Below, in pieces: positions 25,350 to 35,082 of a stretch of DNA of 64,000 nucleotides (position 1 is the stretch's first letter; each line of letters begins with the position of its first letter). The DNA is taken from contig NZ_BDJB01000001.1 in NCBI RefSeq assembly GCF_002117915.1, forward strand, positions 62,001 through 126,000, given 5' to 3'. The DNA comes from Sphingomonas sp. TZW2008 (GTDB lineage Bacteria; Pseudomonadota; Alphaproteobacteria; Sphingomonadales; Sphingomonadaceae). A program made the translations under genes and the position numbers. The notes beneath the pieces were generated by a model. The model was given only the letters and a program-made list of their open reading frames with translations, made no database searches and was not told the DNA's origin.

Positions 25350-27506
25350 ATGGCCCGCGCCCCCGCCCCCCGTTCGCCCTGGCGCCGCCGCCTGTCGATC
25401 ACCGTCAAGGTGCTGCTCGTGCTCGCCGTGCTCGCGCTCGGCGCGCTCGTCACCGCCGTCTATATCGCGCGCGCGCAGCTGCCGTCGTTCGACGAGCTGA
25501 AATCCTCGCCCAACGGCCAGATGATCCGCGTCCATGCCGCCGACGGCACGGTGCTGGTGTCAATCGGCCCAAGCTACGGCGAGTGGCTGGCAGCCGACCG
25601 CATCCCGCGCGTGATGCGCGAGGCGACCGTCGCGGTGGAGGACAAGCGCTTCTACAAGCATATCGGCGTCGATCCGATCGGCGTCGCGCGCTCGATCAAG
25701 GTGCGCGTCGATCGCGGGCGCTGGGTGCAGGGCGGCTCGACGATCACGCAGCAGCTCGCGCGCAACGTGTTCCTCAACAACCAGAAGAAGTTCGGCCGCA
25801 AGTTCCGCGAGTGGATCCTGGCGCTGGCGATGGAGCGCAAGTTCTCGAAGGAGCAGATCCTCGAGCTGTACCTCAACAAGGTCTATTACGGCGGCGGCGC
25901 CTATGGCATCGACGCCGCCGCGCGCAAATTCTTCGGTCATGGTGCGAACCGGCTGAGCCTGAGCGAAGCGGCGATCATCGCCGGGCTGGTCAAGGCGCCA
26001 TCCAACTATTCGCCGACCGCCGACGCGCAGGCGGCGGTGGACCGTGCGCAGGTCGTGCTGCGCGTGATGGAGCAGAACGGGGCGATCAGCGCGTCGGAGG
26101 CGGCGGAGGCCGATCCGCAGGCGGTGAAGCTCGCGCCCGAGCCGCGGCAGAATTCGGTGCGCTATTTCACCGACTGGGCGCTGCCGCAGCTCGAACTGCT
26201 GATCGACGAGACCGAGAAGCCGCTCGACGTGTGGACCACGCTCGACCTTTCGATGCAGCGCGCCGCCGATGCCGCGATCCGCGCCAATGCGCCGGGCGGG
26301 GCGCAGGGCGCGCTGGTCGCGCTCGATCGCGACGGCGCGGTGCGCGCGATGGTGGGCGGCAAGGATTACGTCGCGTCGATCTACAACCGCGCGACGCAGG
26401 CGCAGCGCCAGCCGGGATCGGCGTTCAAGCTGTTCGTCTATCTCGCCGCGCTCGAAGCGGGGAAGACGCCCGAATCGACCGAGGTCGACGAGCCGATCAC
26501 GATCAGCGGGTGGAGCCCGCGCAACTCGTCGCGCCGCTTCTCGGGCAGCATCACGCTGCGCACCGCCTTTGCCTATTCGATCAACACGGTGGCGGCGAAG
26601 CTCGGCCAGCAGGTCGGCTTCGCGACCGTCGCCGACATGGCGCGGCGCTTCGGCATCACCACGCCGGTCAACACCCAGCCCTCGATGGTGCTCGGCACGT
26701 CGGACGTGCGGCTGATCGACATGACGCGCGCCTTTGCCAGCGTCGCGAACAAGGGCGTCGCCGTCACCCCGTTCGGCATCACCAAGGTGACGGCGCAGAA
26801 CGAGGTGATCTACAGCCACGAGGTCGATCGCAGCCGCGTGCTCGTCGCGCCCTATGTCGCTGCGCAGATGACCGATCTGCTGCAGACCGCGGTCAACACC
26901 GGCACGGGGCGAGCGGCGCAGATCGGCCGCCCCGTCGCGGGCAAGACGGGCACGACGTCGTCGTCGAAGGACGGCTGGTTCCTCGGCTTTTCGTCGGGCA
27001 TCACCACCGGCGTGTGGATGGGCCGCGACGATGCCAAGCCGATCGGCGGGCTGCAGGGCGGCACGGCGCCGGCGCGCGCCTTCGCACAGTTCATGAGCAA
27101 GGCCGTCGCTAGCCGCCCGATCGAACAGTTCGAGACCGAGGTGACGCTGCCCGAATGGCAGCTCGAACCCGACGAAGAGAGCTATTACGGCGAGCCCGAT
27201 ACGGGCGCGTTCGTCGACGAGAACGGCAATCCGATCGCGAGCGACGGGGTGCCCGCGCCGCAGGATCAGCCCGGCGAGGGGATCGAACGTCCGTCGGCGC
27301 GCGGCGAGCGGCCGGTGTACGACGACGAGCAGGGCGGGGCACCGCCCCCCGATCAGCGGCTCGACCAGGACTGGATCGACCGCGTGACGGGGCGCGATCC
27401 CGAGCAGGATCGCCGCCCGCGGCGCGACGCGCGTCCGCGCGGTGACAGCGATCCGCGCTACGATCCGCGCGTTCAGCCGCCGGTGGACGAGCGCCCGTAC
27501 CAGTGA
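25350..27506 (+). CDS. mrcA: Class A penicillin-binding protein 1A (transglycosylase/transpeptidase)
   Basis: This is a 718-residue bifunctional peptidoglycan synthase anchored by one N-terminal helix (about residues 18-40). The GT51 domain has the catalytic Glu97 in VAVEDKRFYKH, GGSTITQQLARN and KEQILELYLNKVYYGG. The transpeptidase domain has the nucleophile Ser357 with Lys360 (GSAFKLF), SINT and KTGTTSS. The C-terminal about 120 residues are low complexity, rich in Pro/Asp/Arg/Glu (DRRPRRDARPRG), and disordered. No OB-like insert is apparent. The 3' end overlaps the convergent metalloprotease gene by 34 bp. Confidence 0.95.
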   Translation: MARAPAPRSPWRRRLSITVKVLLVLAVLALGALVTAVYIARAQLPSFDELKSSPNGQMIRVHAADGTVLVSIGPSYGEWLAADRIPRVMREATVAVEDKRFYKHIGVDPIGVARSIKVRVDRGRWVQGGSTITQQLARNVFLNNQKKFGRKFREWILALAMERKFSKEQILELYLNKVYYGGGAYGIDAAARKFFGHGANRLSLSEAAIIAGLVKAPSNYSPTADAQAAVDRAQVVLRVMEQNGAISASEAAEADPQAVKLAPEPRQNSVRYFTDWALPQLELLIDETEKPLDVWTTLDLSMQRAADAAIRANAPGGAQGALVALDRDGAVRAMVGGKDYVASIYNRATQAQRQPGSAFKLFVYLAALEAGKTPESTEVDEPITISGWSPRNSSRRFSGSITLRTAFAYSINTVAAKLGQQVGFATVADMARRFGITTPVNTQPSMVLGTSDVRLIDMTRAFASVANKGVAVTPFGITKVTAQNEVIYSHEVDRSRVLVAPYVAAQMTDLLQTAVNTGTGRAAQIGRPVAGKTGTTSSSKDGWFLGFSSGITTGVWMGRDDAKPIGGLQGGTAPARAFAQFMSKAVASRPIEQFETEVTLPEWQLEPDEESYYGEPDTGAFVDENGNPIASDGVPAPQDQPGEGIERPSARGERPVYDDEQGGAPPPDQRLDQDWIDRVTGRDPEQDRRPRRDARPRGDSDPRYDPRVQPPVDERPYQ

Positions 27507-28159
27507 AGCTGCGCGCCGTTGCGGCGTAGCCACTGACGATGCGGCGTCGGATCGGCGCCGTAGAGCGCGGCGACGAGCGCATGGAAGGAGGGGGAGTGAT
27601 CCATGTGGACGCGATGCGCCACCTCATGCGCCGCGGTCGCACGCCGTACCGCTTCGGGCGCCAGCACCAGCCGCCAGCTGTAGCGGATCGCGCCGCTGCC
27701 GCTGCAACTGCCCCACCGCCCGCGCGGGTCGCCGATCGCGACCTTTTCCACCCGCACGCCGGCGCGCGCGGCGTAGAAGGCGGTATCCTCACCAAGCAAC
27801 CGCAACGCCTCGCGCCGCAGCCAGCTTTCGACACGGCGCGCGATCGTTTCCGGCGGGCCCGACAGGCACAGCCGATCGCCGTCGCGCCGCACGATGCGCG
27901 ACGCCCCCGCTACCCACGCGATCGTCAGGACGTCGTCGCCGAACGGGATCGTCGCGCCGTCGACGAACGGGCGCGGCAGCGGCAGCTTGGCGCGCTGTGC
28001 CGCGATCCAGTCGCCATAGCCCGCCGCCCAGGCGAGCGCCGCCTTGGCCGAGGCGCGCCGCGGGATCGTCAGCCGCACTCGGCCGCTCAGCGGATCGAAG
28101 ACGAGCTTGGCGCGTCGCGCGGTCGGGTGCCGCACGACGTCGATCGCCTCGCTCGTCAC
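27473..28159 (-). CDS. YgjP-like metallopeptidase (DUF45/SprT-like)
   Basis: This has 228 residues with the zinc motif HEVAHRVHMDHSPSFH near the C-terminus, which carries the HExxH pair and the downstream His. Ahead of it is GDPRGRWGSCSGSG, typical of YgjP/DUF45. I chose a GTG at 28159, five bases after the YcgN stop, because the frame upstream to 28330 runs antisense through YcgN without family similarity. The GTG start is inferred. It probably shares a transcript with YcgN and SCO. The substrate is unknown. Confidence 0.85.
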   Translation of the reverse strand: MTSEAIDVVRHPTARRAKLVFDPLSGRVRLTIPRRASAKAALAWAAGYGDWIAAQRAKLPLPRPFVDGATIPFGDDVLTIAWVAGASRIVRRDGDRLCLSGPPETIARRVESWLRREALRLLGEDTAFYAARAGVRVEKVAIGDPRGRWGSCSGSGAIRYSWRLVLAPEAVRRATAAHEVAHRVHMDHSPSFHALVAALYGADPTPHRQWLRRNGAQLHWYGRSSTGG

Positions 28160-28163
28160 GGGA

Positions 28164-28616
28164 TCACAGGTCGCGCTCAACAATGTGATTCTCGAGCTCA
28201 CCCGCGTCGTCCTCGCTGATCGTCCAGCCGCGCACCGATTGGCCGGCGCGGTGCACCGCCTCGCGATCGCCGGAGACGAGGTAGTGCCACTCGGGTAGTG
28301 GCGCCCCCGCGGCGCGCAGCCGATAGGCACAAGTCGACGGCAGCCAGTCGATCGCGTGCACGTTGCGCATCGTCAGTCGTACGCATTCGGCGACATAGGC
28401 GCGGCGGTTGCGATAGTTCGAACACTGGCCGCTACGCCGATCGAGCAGCCGGCAGGCGACGTTGGTCGGCACCAGCTCGCCCGTTTCCTCGTCCTCCAGC
28501 TTGTGCAGGCAGCATTTGCCGCACCCGTCGCACAGCGCCTCCCACTGCGCGCGGTCGAGCTTGTCGAGCGGCGTGTCCTCCCAAAATTTGGTCATGCGTG
28601 GCGGTTCATCACTCAT
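28164..28616 (-). CDS. ycgN: YcgN family cysteine-cluster protein (UPF0260)
   Basis: This is a 150-residue cytosolic protein. The cysteine cluster is CDGCGKCC near residue 30, followed by VACRLLDRRSGQCSNY and further Cys at AECV and STCAY, likely Zn or Fe-S ligands. The function of the family is unsettled. Its ATG lies inside the SCO stop (ATGA overlap), and the metalloprotease follows after 4 bp. Confidence 0.93.
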   Translation of the reverse strand: MSDEPPRMTKFWEDTPLDKLDRAQWEALCDGCGKCCLHKLEDEETGELVPTNVACRLLDRRSGQCSNYRNRRAYVAECVRLTMRNVHAIDWLPSTCAYRLRAAGAPLPEWHYLVSGDREAVHRAGQSVRGWTISEDDAGELENHIVERDL

Positions 28617-29194
28617 TTTGCCCAGCGCTTGATCTCGTCGGCGATCGCCTGCGGCGGGCCTTCCTGCGGCAGCAGCGCGAGCGGCTTGCCGTCGGGTGCC
28701 ATCAGATACGCCTGCCGGCTGTGATCCATCATATAGCCGTCGGGCGTGCCCTTGCCGCGCTTGTAGTAGATCGCGAAGTCCTTGGCGACCTTGGCGATCT
28801 GTGCCGGGCTGCCCGTCAACCCGACCATGCGCGGATGAAAGGCGGAGACGAACTGCTTCACCACGCCCGGCGTGTCGCGCTCGGGATCGATCGTGACGAA
28901 GATCGGCACGATGCGCTGCGCCAGTTCAGGATCGCTCTTGTCGAGCAGCTTCATCGCCGCGCCGATGTTCTGCACGTCGACGGGGCAGACGTCGGGGCAG
29001 AAGGTGTAGCCGAAGTACATGATGCGATACTTGCCCGCGAACGATGCATTGGTGACCGGCTTGCCATCCTGGTCGGTCAGCGCGAACGGCGCGCCGATCC
29101 GCGCGCCTTCGAGCGGCGGGCGCGCCGGCGGCGCCTCGGGCGAGCAGGCGATGGCGGCGAGCGGGAGAAGCAGTGCGAGAAGGCGGGTGTTCAT
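28613..29194 (-). CDS. SCO1/SenC copper-chaperone lipoprotein
   Basis: This is a 193-residue periplasmic thioredoxin-fold protein that delivers copper or acts as a thiol reductase for cytochrome c oxidase assembly. The lipobox is AAIAC with lipidated Cys17. The copper ligands are Cys66 and Cys70 (FCPDVCP) and His158 (MMDHSR). TIDPERDTP is typical. No oxidase subunit gene is nearby. It is divergent from the ankyrin gene with a 46-bp gap. Confidence 0.95.
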   Translation of the reverse strand: MNTRLLALLLPLAAIACSPEAPPARPPLEGARIGAPFALTDQDGKPVTNASFAGKYRIMYFGYTFCPDVCPVDVQNIGAAMKLLDKSDPELAQRIVPIFVTIDPERDTPGVVKQFVSAFHPRMVGLTGSPAQIAKVAKDFAIYYKRGKGTPDGYMMDHSRQAYLMAPDGKPLALLPQEGPPQAIADEIKRWAK

Positions 29195-29240
29195 GGCACC
29201 GCCAGCCTTGATCTGTTAGGCGCATCGCCGCAACCACCAG

Positions 29241-29852
29241 ATGGAACCTGCCCCAGTGACGACGCTGCGCCTCCTGCTCCTTCCCGCCCTCGCCGCGCTG
29301 GCGCTGCCCGCCGCCGCGCAGCAGCAGTCGAAAGGCTACAAGTTCCTCGAGGCGGTGCGCGGCGCAAAGGGAGACGAAGTCGTCAAGACGCTCGACGAGC
29401 CGGGGCAGACGATCGTCAACACGCGTGACGTCACCACCGGCGAAGGCGCGCTCCACATCGTCGTCAAGCGCGGCGATTCGACGTATCTGCGCTACCTGCT
29501 GCAGCGCGGTGCCGATCCCAACTTGCGCGACGGGCGCGGCGACACGCCGCTGCTGCTCGCGGTGCAGTACGGCCAAGGCGGGCTCGTCGACGTGCTCACC
29601 GCGGCAAAGGCCAATCCCAACCTTGCCAACGGCAGCGGCGAGACGCCGCTGATCCGCGCGGTACAGAAGCGCGATCTCGGCCTCGTCCGGCAATTGCTCG
29701 CGGCCGGCGCCAATCCCGACCAGACCGACAATGTCGCCGGTATGTCGGCGCGCGACTATGCCAAGGCCGATGGCCGCGCGCCCGCGATCGCCAAGCTGCT
29801 CGACGAGACGCCTAAGCGGGCGACGCGGGCGGTCGCGGGGCCGAAGTTCTGA
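29241..29852 (+). CDS. Exported ankyrin-repeat protein
   Basis: This has 203 residues with a hydrophobic signal sequence ending ALPAAAQ, so it is probably periplasmic. Four ankyrin-like units run from about residue 70 to 180 (GEGALHIVVKRGD, RGADPNLRDGRGDTPLLLAV, NGSGETPLIRAVQKRD, AGANPDQTD). Ankyrins bind proteins; the partner is unknown. An in-frame GTG at 29256 would give a tidier signal peptide; neither start has a clear ribosome-binding site. Confidence 0.88.
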   Translation: MEPAPVTTLRLLLLPALAALALPAAAQQQSKGYKFLEAVRGAKGDEVVKTLDEPGQTIVNTRDVTTGEGALHIVVKRGDSTYLRYLLQRGADPNLRDGRGDTPLLLAVQYGQGGLVDVLTAAKANPNLANGSGETPLIRAVQKRDLGLVRQLLAAGANPDQTDNVAGMSARDYAKADGRAPAIAKLLDETPKRATRAVAGPKF

Positions 29853-29933
29853 GCCGGCGGCGCGCGCTCGTCACGATCGCGCAATGAGAGCCGAGCCGTC
29901 GAGGCCCGGCCCCACTTGATACGAGCGGCCGTG

Positions 29934-29955
29934 CGATCAGGCCGTCGCCTGATCG
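29934..29955. terminator. Perfect 9-bp hairpin between the ankyrin gene and cobS
   Basis: CGATCAGGC and GCCTGATCG flank a CGTC loop, 82 bp after the ankyrin stop. No T tract follows. The rest of the 188-bp gap shows no cobalamin-riboswitch box. Confidence 0.35.
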
Positions 29956-30040
29956 AATCTGTTCGGCTTTCGTACGAAGCCAGAGGTTGAATAACGCCGC
30001 GAAGCGCGCCTAAGGCAGTCGTGTTACTTTCGAGGCGCGC

Positions 30041-31045
30041 ATGAACGACATTTCGAACACCTTGCCCGACAGCCGCGAGACGACGCTGCTCGACGCGCCC
30101 GACAAGATGGTCAGCGTGCGCGACCTGTTCGGCATCGACAGCGACATGCAATGCCCCGCGTTCAGCGAGGCGGACGAGCGCGTGCCCGATCTCGATCCCG
30201 CCTATGTGTTCGATCCCGACACGACGATGGCGGTGCTCGCGGGCTTCGCGCACAACCGCCGCGTGATGGTGCAGGGCTATCACGGCACCGGCAAGTCGAC
30301 GCATATCGAGCAGGTGGCGGCGCGGCTGAAGTGGCCGTGCATCCGCATCAACCTCGACGCGCACATCAGTCGCATCGACCTCATCGGTCGCGACGCCATC
30401 GTGCTCAAGGACGGCCAGCAGGTAACCGAGTTCCGCGAGGGCCTGCTGCCCTGGGCTCTGCAGACGCCGACTGCGCTCGTCTTCGACGAATATGACGCCG
30501 GGCGCCCCGACGTGATGTTCGTGATCCAGCGTGTGCTGGAGACTGAGGGCAAGCTGACGCTGCTCGACCAGAACCGCGTGATCCGCCCCAACCCGCACTT
30601 CCGCCTGTTCGCCACCGCCAACACGGTTGGCCTCGGCGACACGAGCGGACTGTATCACGGCACGCAGCAGATCAACCAGGGCCAGATGGACCGCTGGAAC
30701 ATCGTCGTCACGCTCAACTATCTGCCCGCCGCGACCGAGGCCAACATCGTGCTCGCCAAGTCAGGCGAGTACGACAAGCCCGAAGGCAAGAAGCAGGTCG
30801 AGAACATGGTCCGCGTCGCCGACCTCACCCGCAAGGGGTTCATCAACGGCGATATCTCGACCGTGATGAGCCCGCGCACGGTGATCACCTGGGCGCAAAA
30901 CACGCTGATCTTCAAGGACGTCGGCTTCGCCTTCCGCCTGTCGTTCCTCAACAAGTGCGACGAGGCGGAGCGCCCGCTGGTGGCCGAATACTACCAGCGC
31001 GTCTTCGGCAAGGACCTGCCCGAGAGCGTGGTGGGCAAGGCATAG
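30041..31045 (+). CDS. cobS: Cobaltochelatase CobS subunit (AAA+ ATPase)
   Basis: This has 334 residues, full family length. With CobT it forms the AAA+ motor that helps CobN insert cobalt into hydrogenobyrinic acid a,c-diamide in aerobic B12 synthesis. Walker A is GYHGTGKST (about 87-95) and Walker B is LVFDEYDAG; sensor 1 sits near LFATANTVG. It begins [13 protein letters not shown]. The usual direct partner cobT lies 1.1 kb downstream because a foreign-looking gene intervenes. cobN is not in the window. Confidence 0.95.
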   Translation: MNDISNTLPDSRETTLLDAPDKMVSVRDLFGIDSDMQCPAFSEADERVPDLDPAYVFDPDTTMAVLAGFAHNRRVMVQGYHGTGKSTHIEQVAARLKWPCIRINLDAHISRIDLIGRDAIVLKDGQQVTEFREGLLPWALQTPTALVFDEYDAGRPDVMFVIQRVLETEGKLTLLDQNRVIRPNPHFRLFATANTVGLGDTSGLYHGTQQINQGQMDRWNIVVTLNYLPAATEANIVLAKSGEYDKPEGKKQVENMVRVADLTRKGFINGDISTVMSPRTVITWAQNTLIFKDVGFAFRLSFLNKCDEAERPLVAEYYQRVFGKDLPESVVGKA

Positions 31046-31076
31046 CGAGACTGATCGGCAATATGGCGGTTCCGAC

Positions 31077-32060
31077 ATGCAGCGGTGGCTGATCTGCCCC
31101 GGTCTGCCGCGAAGCGGCACGACCTTTCTGTTTGATCAGTTCGCTACGAGAAACCGTCAATACTTCAATGTTCCGGAAGCCAAGGAAGTTCACTGGCTAG
31201 AGCGAGAGCCGCCGGCTGAAGTCGGCAGCGTATATCCCAACGCGTCTGATGGAAAGATATTCCTTGATTTCAGTCCGGGCTATTCAGGATATCCGGAGCG
31301 CTTCAAACGAAATCTAGAAGCTGTTCCAAAAGACGGATCGGTGCAGTTTATCGTCGCGCTGCGTGATCCCGTCGAGCAGGCGTTTGCTCATTATCTTCAT
31401 GACGTCGCTTCCCATGTCGTGTTGGACTGGGCGGGAGATCTGCGTTATCCTTTTTTCGGGCAGCAGCAGATGATGTCGTACTTCGTAGAGCGTGCCGAGA
31501 TACTGGAGAGGATCGCCGAGGACTATGGTAACAACGCGTTATTTCTTAATTTCCACAATATGTTCCGTGATCTCGGAGAAACCGCTGGCCGGATCGCCGA
31601 GCTGATCGGTGTTGATACCGTAACCTTGCAGCCAGAGCGCGTGGGCGAGGGCGGATGGCTTCCCCGCTTCATCTATGGAGGTGCGGACGGCGTCGATTTC
31701 ATCCATGATGACGCCTTCTATTCGCTGCCTGCCCGATCTCTGCTGCTCATAAATGGTGCGGCGAGTAGGTTCGAAGGCGAAATATCCGAGGAACAAGCGC
31801 AACGCCTGATCGCCCAATCGACAACGTGGCAGCGAGAATTGAGCGCTCACGTGGTGGATGCGATCGCGACCGGCGTTTTTGATCGGACGATCGCAAGCTT
31901 CTCGGCACTGCTCGGCGAGGATATCGCGGCATATCGCGCATCCGTGCTTCGTGCGAAGCAACCGCCGCTCCCGAACGAACTAGCGGATATGCTCCTATCC
32001 TCTGCATCGTTGACTGAACGGTTGCGCTGGGGCCGATGGCTAGGCACGCTGGACAAATAG
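31077..32060 (+). CDS. Sulfotransferase-like protein (PAPS-type)
   Basis: This has 327 residues. The N-terminal [18 protein letters not shown] matches the 5'-phosphosulfate-binding loop of sulfotransferases, and [17 protein letters not shown] matches the 3'-phosphate-binding block. It would move sulfate from PAPS to a hydroxyl or amine of an unknown acceptor. Base composition is strikingly lower than its neighbours: two 60-base lines I counted (31141 and 31501) are 48% and 42% GC against 68% for a line in cobS. Codons such as TTT, AAT and ATA are frequent. It splits cobS from cobT, suggesting horizontal insertion of a single gene. Confidence 0.85.
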   Translation: MQRWLICPGLPRSGTTFLFDQFATRNRQYFNVPEAKEVHWLEREPPAEVGSVYPNASDGKIFLDFSPGYSGYPERFKRNLEAVPKDGSVQFIVALRDPVEQAFAHYLHDVASHVVLDWAGDLRYPFFGQQQMMSYFVERAEILERIAEDYGNNALFLNFHNMFRDLGETAGRIAELIGVDTVTLQPERVGEGGWLPRFIYGGADGVDFIHDDAFYSLPARSLLLINGAASRFEGEISEEQAQRLIAQSTTWQRELSAHVVDAIATGVFDRTIASFSALLGEDIAAYRASVLRAKQPPLPNELADMLLSSASLTERLRWGRWLGTLDK

Positions 32061-32130
32061 GCGCGGCCGCTCGTTGTCGCGTGCGGCATCCGCCGCTCAC
32101 CACGAAGGACGGCCTCTCCGGAGAAGCTAC

Positions 32131-33954
32131 ATGGCCACCGAAACTCCCCTCGATCGGTTCAAGAACGTCCTCGGCGGCGCGTCGCGCGCATTGGCCGACG
32201 AGGCGGAGATCGAGCTTGCCTTCACCGCCGACGCGCCGACGCAATCGGGCAAGCATCTGAAGGTGCCGATGCCAGCGCGCGGGCTGCCGGCGGATCAGGT
32301 GGCGGAGGCGCGTGGGTTCGCCGACGGGTTCGCGCTGCGGCTGAAGCATCACGACGCGGCGATGCATCTGCGCGGCGCGCCGCAGGAGGCGGTGGCGCGC
32401 GCGGTGTTCGACGCAGTGGAGAGCGCGCGCGTCGAAGCGCTGGGCAGCCGCGGCTATCAGGGGATCAGCGACAATCTTGCGCACGCGCTCGACGTGCGGA
32501 TGCGCGCCGATCCGATCACGCGTGCGCGCAACCGCGACGAAGTGCCGTTGTCGACCGCGCTCGGGCTGCTGGTGCGTGAGGCGCTGACCGGGCAGCAGGC
32601 ACCCGCCACCGCTGCGCCGGGCGTCGCGCTGGTGCGCGAGTGGATCGAGGAAAAGGCGGACCTGTCGACGCTCGCCATCGCACTCGACGATCAGCGCGCC
32701 TTCCAGAGCTTGGCGATGAAGCTGCTCGAGGATCTCGATCTCGTCGAGGGCGATCAGGTGCCTGACGAGACTGACGAGGGCGGCAGCGAAGACGAGGGCA
32801 CCGATAGCGAGCAGCAGGACGAGGGCGAGGAAGTCGATAGCCAGGAGGGCGAGGGCCAGGCCGAGACCGAGCAGCGCGGCGAGCAGCGCGACTCGGAAGA
32901 GAGCGACGGCGAGGGGCAGGAGCAGGGCGAGGACAATGTCGACGATTTCGACGGCGAGCCCGGCGACGATGGCGAAGAGGGGATGCAACCCGTCCGCCCG
33001 AACCGCCCCGTGGCGGATCTCTCGCCGCAGTTCGACTACAAGGCGTGGACCAACCAGTTCGACGAGGTGATCGCCGCGACCGAGCTGTGCGACCAAGACG
33101 AACTCGCGCGGCTGCGCGGCTATCTCGATCAGCAGCTCGTGCCGCTGCAGGCGGTGGTGTCGCGGCTTGCCAACCGGCTGCAGCGCCGGCTGATGGCTCA
33201 GCAGAACCGATCGTGGGATTTCGACCAGGAGGAAGGGCTGCTCGACGCGGCGCGGCTGGCGCGCATCGTCATCAACCCGATGCTGTCGCTGTCGTACAAG
33301 ATGGAAAAGGACACCGAGTTCAAGGACACGGTGGTGACGCTGCTGATCGACAATTCGGGGTCGATGCGCGGCCGGCCGATCTCGATCGCGGCGATCAGCG
33401 CCGATATCCTCGCGCGCACGCTCGAGCGGTGCGGGGTGAAGACCGAGATCCTCGGCTTCACCACGCGCGCGTGGAAGGGCGGGCAGAGCCGCGAGACGTG
33501 GCTCGCCGCCGGCCGCCCGCCGCAGCCCGGCCGGCTCAACGACGTGCGCCACATCGTCTACAAGCAGGCCGACGAGCCGTGGCGACGCGCGCGCAACTCG
33601 CTCGGCTTGATGATGCGCGAGGGGCTGCTCAAGGAAAATATTGACGGCGAGGCGCTGCTGTGGGCGCACAACCGGCTGATCGGCCGGCCCGAGGAGCGGC
33701 GCATCCTGATGGTCATCTCCGATGGCGCACCGGTCGACGATTCGACGCTGTCGGTGAACAGCGGCTCGTACCTCGAGCGCCATCTGCGGCAGGTGATCGA
33801 CTGGATCGAGCGCAAGTCGCCGGTCGAGCTGATCGCGATCGGGATCGGGCATGACGTCACGCGCTACTACAATCGCGCGGTGACGATCATGGACGTCGAG
33901 CAGCTCGGCGGGACGATCATCGAGCAGCTCGCGGCGCTGTTCGACGCCGCCTGA
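32131..33954 (+). CDS. cobT: Cobaltochelatase CobT subunit
   Basis: This is a 607-residue partner of CobS. An N-terminal helical domain (about 1-215) is followed by a very acidic, Gln/Ser/Gly-rich linker (about 215-300) and a C-terminal von Willebrand A domain (about 400-607). The VWA metal site reads [12 protein letters not shown]. It begins [16 protein letters not shown]. Start choice: the ATG at 32131, because the longer frame (32074) lacks conservation. CobS and CobT are often kept in sphingomonads even where B12 synthesis is incomplete, so their true role here is uncertain. Confidence 0.94.
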   Translation: MATETPLDRFKNVLGGASRALADEAEIELAFTADAPTQSGKHLKVPMPARGLPADQVAEARGFADGFALRLKHHDAAMHLRGAPQEAVARAVFDAVESARVEALGSRGYQGISDNLAHALDVRMRADPITRARNRDEVPLSTALGLLVREALTGQQAPATAAPGVALVREWIEEKADLSTLAIALDDQRAFQSLAMKLLEDLDLVEGDQVPDETDEGGSEDEGTDSEQQDEGEEVDSQEGEGQAETEQRGEQRDSEESDGEGQEQGEDNVDDFDGEPGDDGEEGMQPVRPNRPVADLSPQFDYKAWTNQFDEVIAATELCDQDELARLRGYLDQQLVPLQAVVSRLANRLQRRLMAQQNRSWDFDQEEGLLDAARLARIVINPMLSLSYKMEKDTEFKDTVVTLLIDNSGSMRGRPISIAAISADILARTLERCGVKTEILGFTTRAWKGGQSRETWLAAGRPPQPGRLNDVRHIVYKQADEPWRRARNSLGLMMREGLLKENIDGEALLWAHNRLIGRPEERRILMVISDGAPVDDSTLSVNSGSYLERHLRQVIDWIERKSPVELIAIGIGHDVTRYYNRAVTIMDVEQLGGTIIEQLAALFDAA

Positions 33955-33960
33955 TCACGC

Positions 33961-34218
33961 ATGCCGGCGATCACCGCGCCGCGCGGCGGCTTCGTCGGGC
34001 CGGTCAAGCGGTCGATCACGATCGCCGGTCACGCGACGTCGATCAGCCTAGAACCGATCTTCTGGCAGGCACTCGAGGCCGAGGCGGCGCGCCGCGCGCT
34101 GCCGCTGTCGGCGCTGGTCGCCGAGATCGACGCGGTGCGCATCCTCGCCGCCGATCCGCCCAACCTAGCCAGCGCACTGCGGACGTGGCTGATCGATACG
34201 TTTGCGCCGCGCGATTGA
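33961..34218 (+). CDS. Ribbon-helix-helix domain protein
   Basis: This is an 85-residue cytosolic protein with a ribbon-helix-helix pattern: KRSITIAGHATSISLEPIFW (strand then helix A) and LSALVAEID (helix B). This matches RHH_4-type small DNA-binding proteins. It starts six bases after cobT, so it is probably co-transcribed. It could be a regulator; no target is visible. Confidence 0.85.
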   Translation: MPAITAPRGGFVGPVKRSITIAGHATSISLEPIFWQALEAEAARRALPLSALVAEIDAVRILAADPPNLASALRTWLIDTFAPRD

Positions 34219-34252
34219 CGCTGCGAACGACTTTCAATAGCGACGCGCCGCA

Positions 34253-34936
34253 ATGCTGATCGCGATCCCCGACCTGCTCGATGCCGCGACGCTGGCGAAC
34301 GTGCGTGCGATCATCGATGCCGCGCCCTGGGTGGACGGGAACGTGACGTCCGGGCACCAGTCGGCGCTTGCCAAGCGCAACGAGCAGCTGCCCGAGGACG
34401 GCGCGGCCGCGCGCGAGGCGGGGAAGATCGTGCTCGATGCGCTTGCCGCGTCGCCGCTGTTCTTCGCTGCGACGCTGCCGCTCAAAGTGTTTCCGCCGCT
34501 GTTCAACCGCTACGGTCTGGGGCAGACGTTCGGCACACATGTCGACAATGCGGTGCGCGTGCAGCGCGGCCGCGATTTCCGGGTGCGCGCAGACCTGTCG
34601 GTGACGGTATTTCTCGAGGACGCCGACCGCTATGACGGCGGCGACCTGGTGATCGAGGACCTGTTCGGCGAGCAGCGTGTGAAGCTGCCGGCGGGCCATG
34701 CCGTCGTCTATCCCTCATCGAGCCTCCACCGCGTGACGCCGGTGACACGCGGACGGCGCGTTGCGTCGTTCTTCTGGCTGCAATCGATGGTGCGCGACGA
34801 TGCCGCGCGTCGCATCCTGTTCGATCTCGACCGCAGCGTGCAGTCGGTCGCCGCGGTACGCGGGAACGACGATGCCGACGTGATCCGGCTGACGGGCGTC
34901 TACCACAATCTGCTGCGCCGCTGGGCCGACGCCTGA
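34253..34936 (+). CDS. Fe(II)/2-oxoglutarate dioxygenase (PKHD-type, PiuC/YbiX-like)
   Basis: This has 227 residues. The iron ligands are His and Asp in GTHVDNAV and the distal His in [14 protein letters not shown], with the 2-oxoglutarate Arg following. PiuC-type hydroxylases occur beside siderophore (TonB) receptors and PepSY membrane proteins in iron-uptake loci. The downstream gene here is a PepSY protein, and no TonB receptor is present in the window. The substrate is unknown. Confidence 0.92.
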   Translation: MLIAIPDLLDAATLANVRAIIDAAPWVDGNVTSGHQSALAKRNEQLPEDGAAAREAGKIVLDALAASPLFFAATLPLKVFPPLFNRYGLGQTFGTHVDNAVRVQRGRDFRVRADLSVTVFLEDADRYDGGDLVIEDLFGEQRVKLPAGHAVVYPSSSLHRVTPVTRGRRVASFFWLQSMVRDDAARRILFDLDRSVQSVAAVRGNDDADVIRLTGVYHNLLRRWADA

Positions 34937-35082
34937 CGCCCGCGCCGACCCACACCGGCGCCAAGGCGCGTACCGCGATCCGCGACGCTGAGCCAACGAC
35001 CGGCGTACGATCCGGTACCCGTCGGGCCGCGCAGTCGTGGTGGTGGCTAATCCATAAATGGGGCGGGCTGCTTCTCGCCGCG

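Noticed and set aside
29853..30040. Possible cobalamin riboswitch before cobS
   Set aside because: No B12-box sequence or suitable fold could be seen; only a 9-bp hairpin.
32760..32950. Repetitive GAG/GAC-rich stretch, considered as a tandem DNA repeat
   Set aside because: It is the acidic linker of CobT, expected for the family, without regular repeat units.
31747..33852. 701-residue minus-strand frame
   Set aside because: It is antisense to cobT and reflects the acidic linker's GC pattern.
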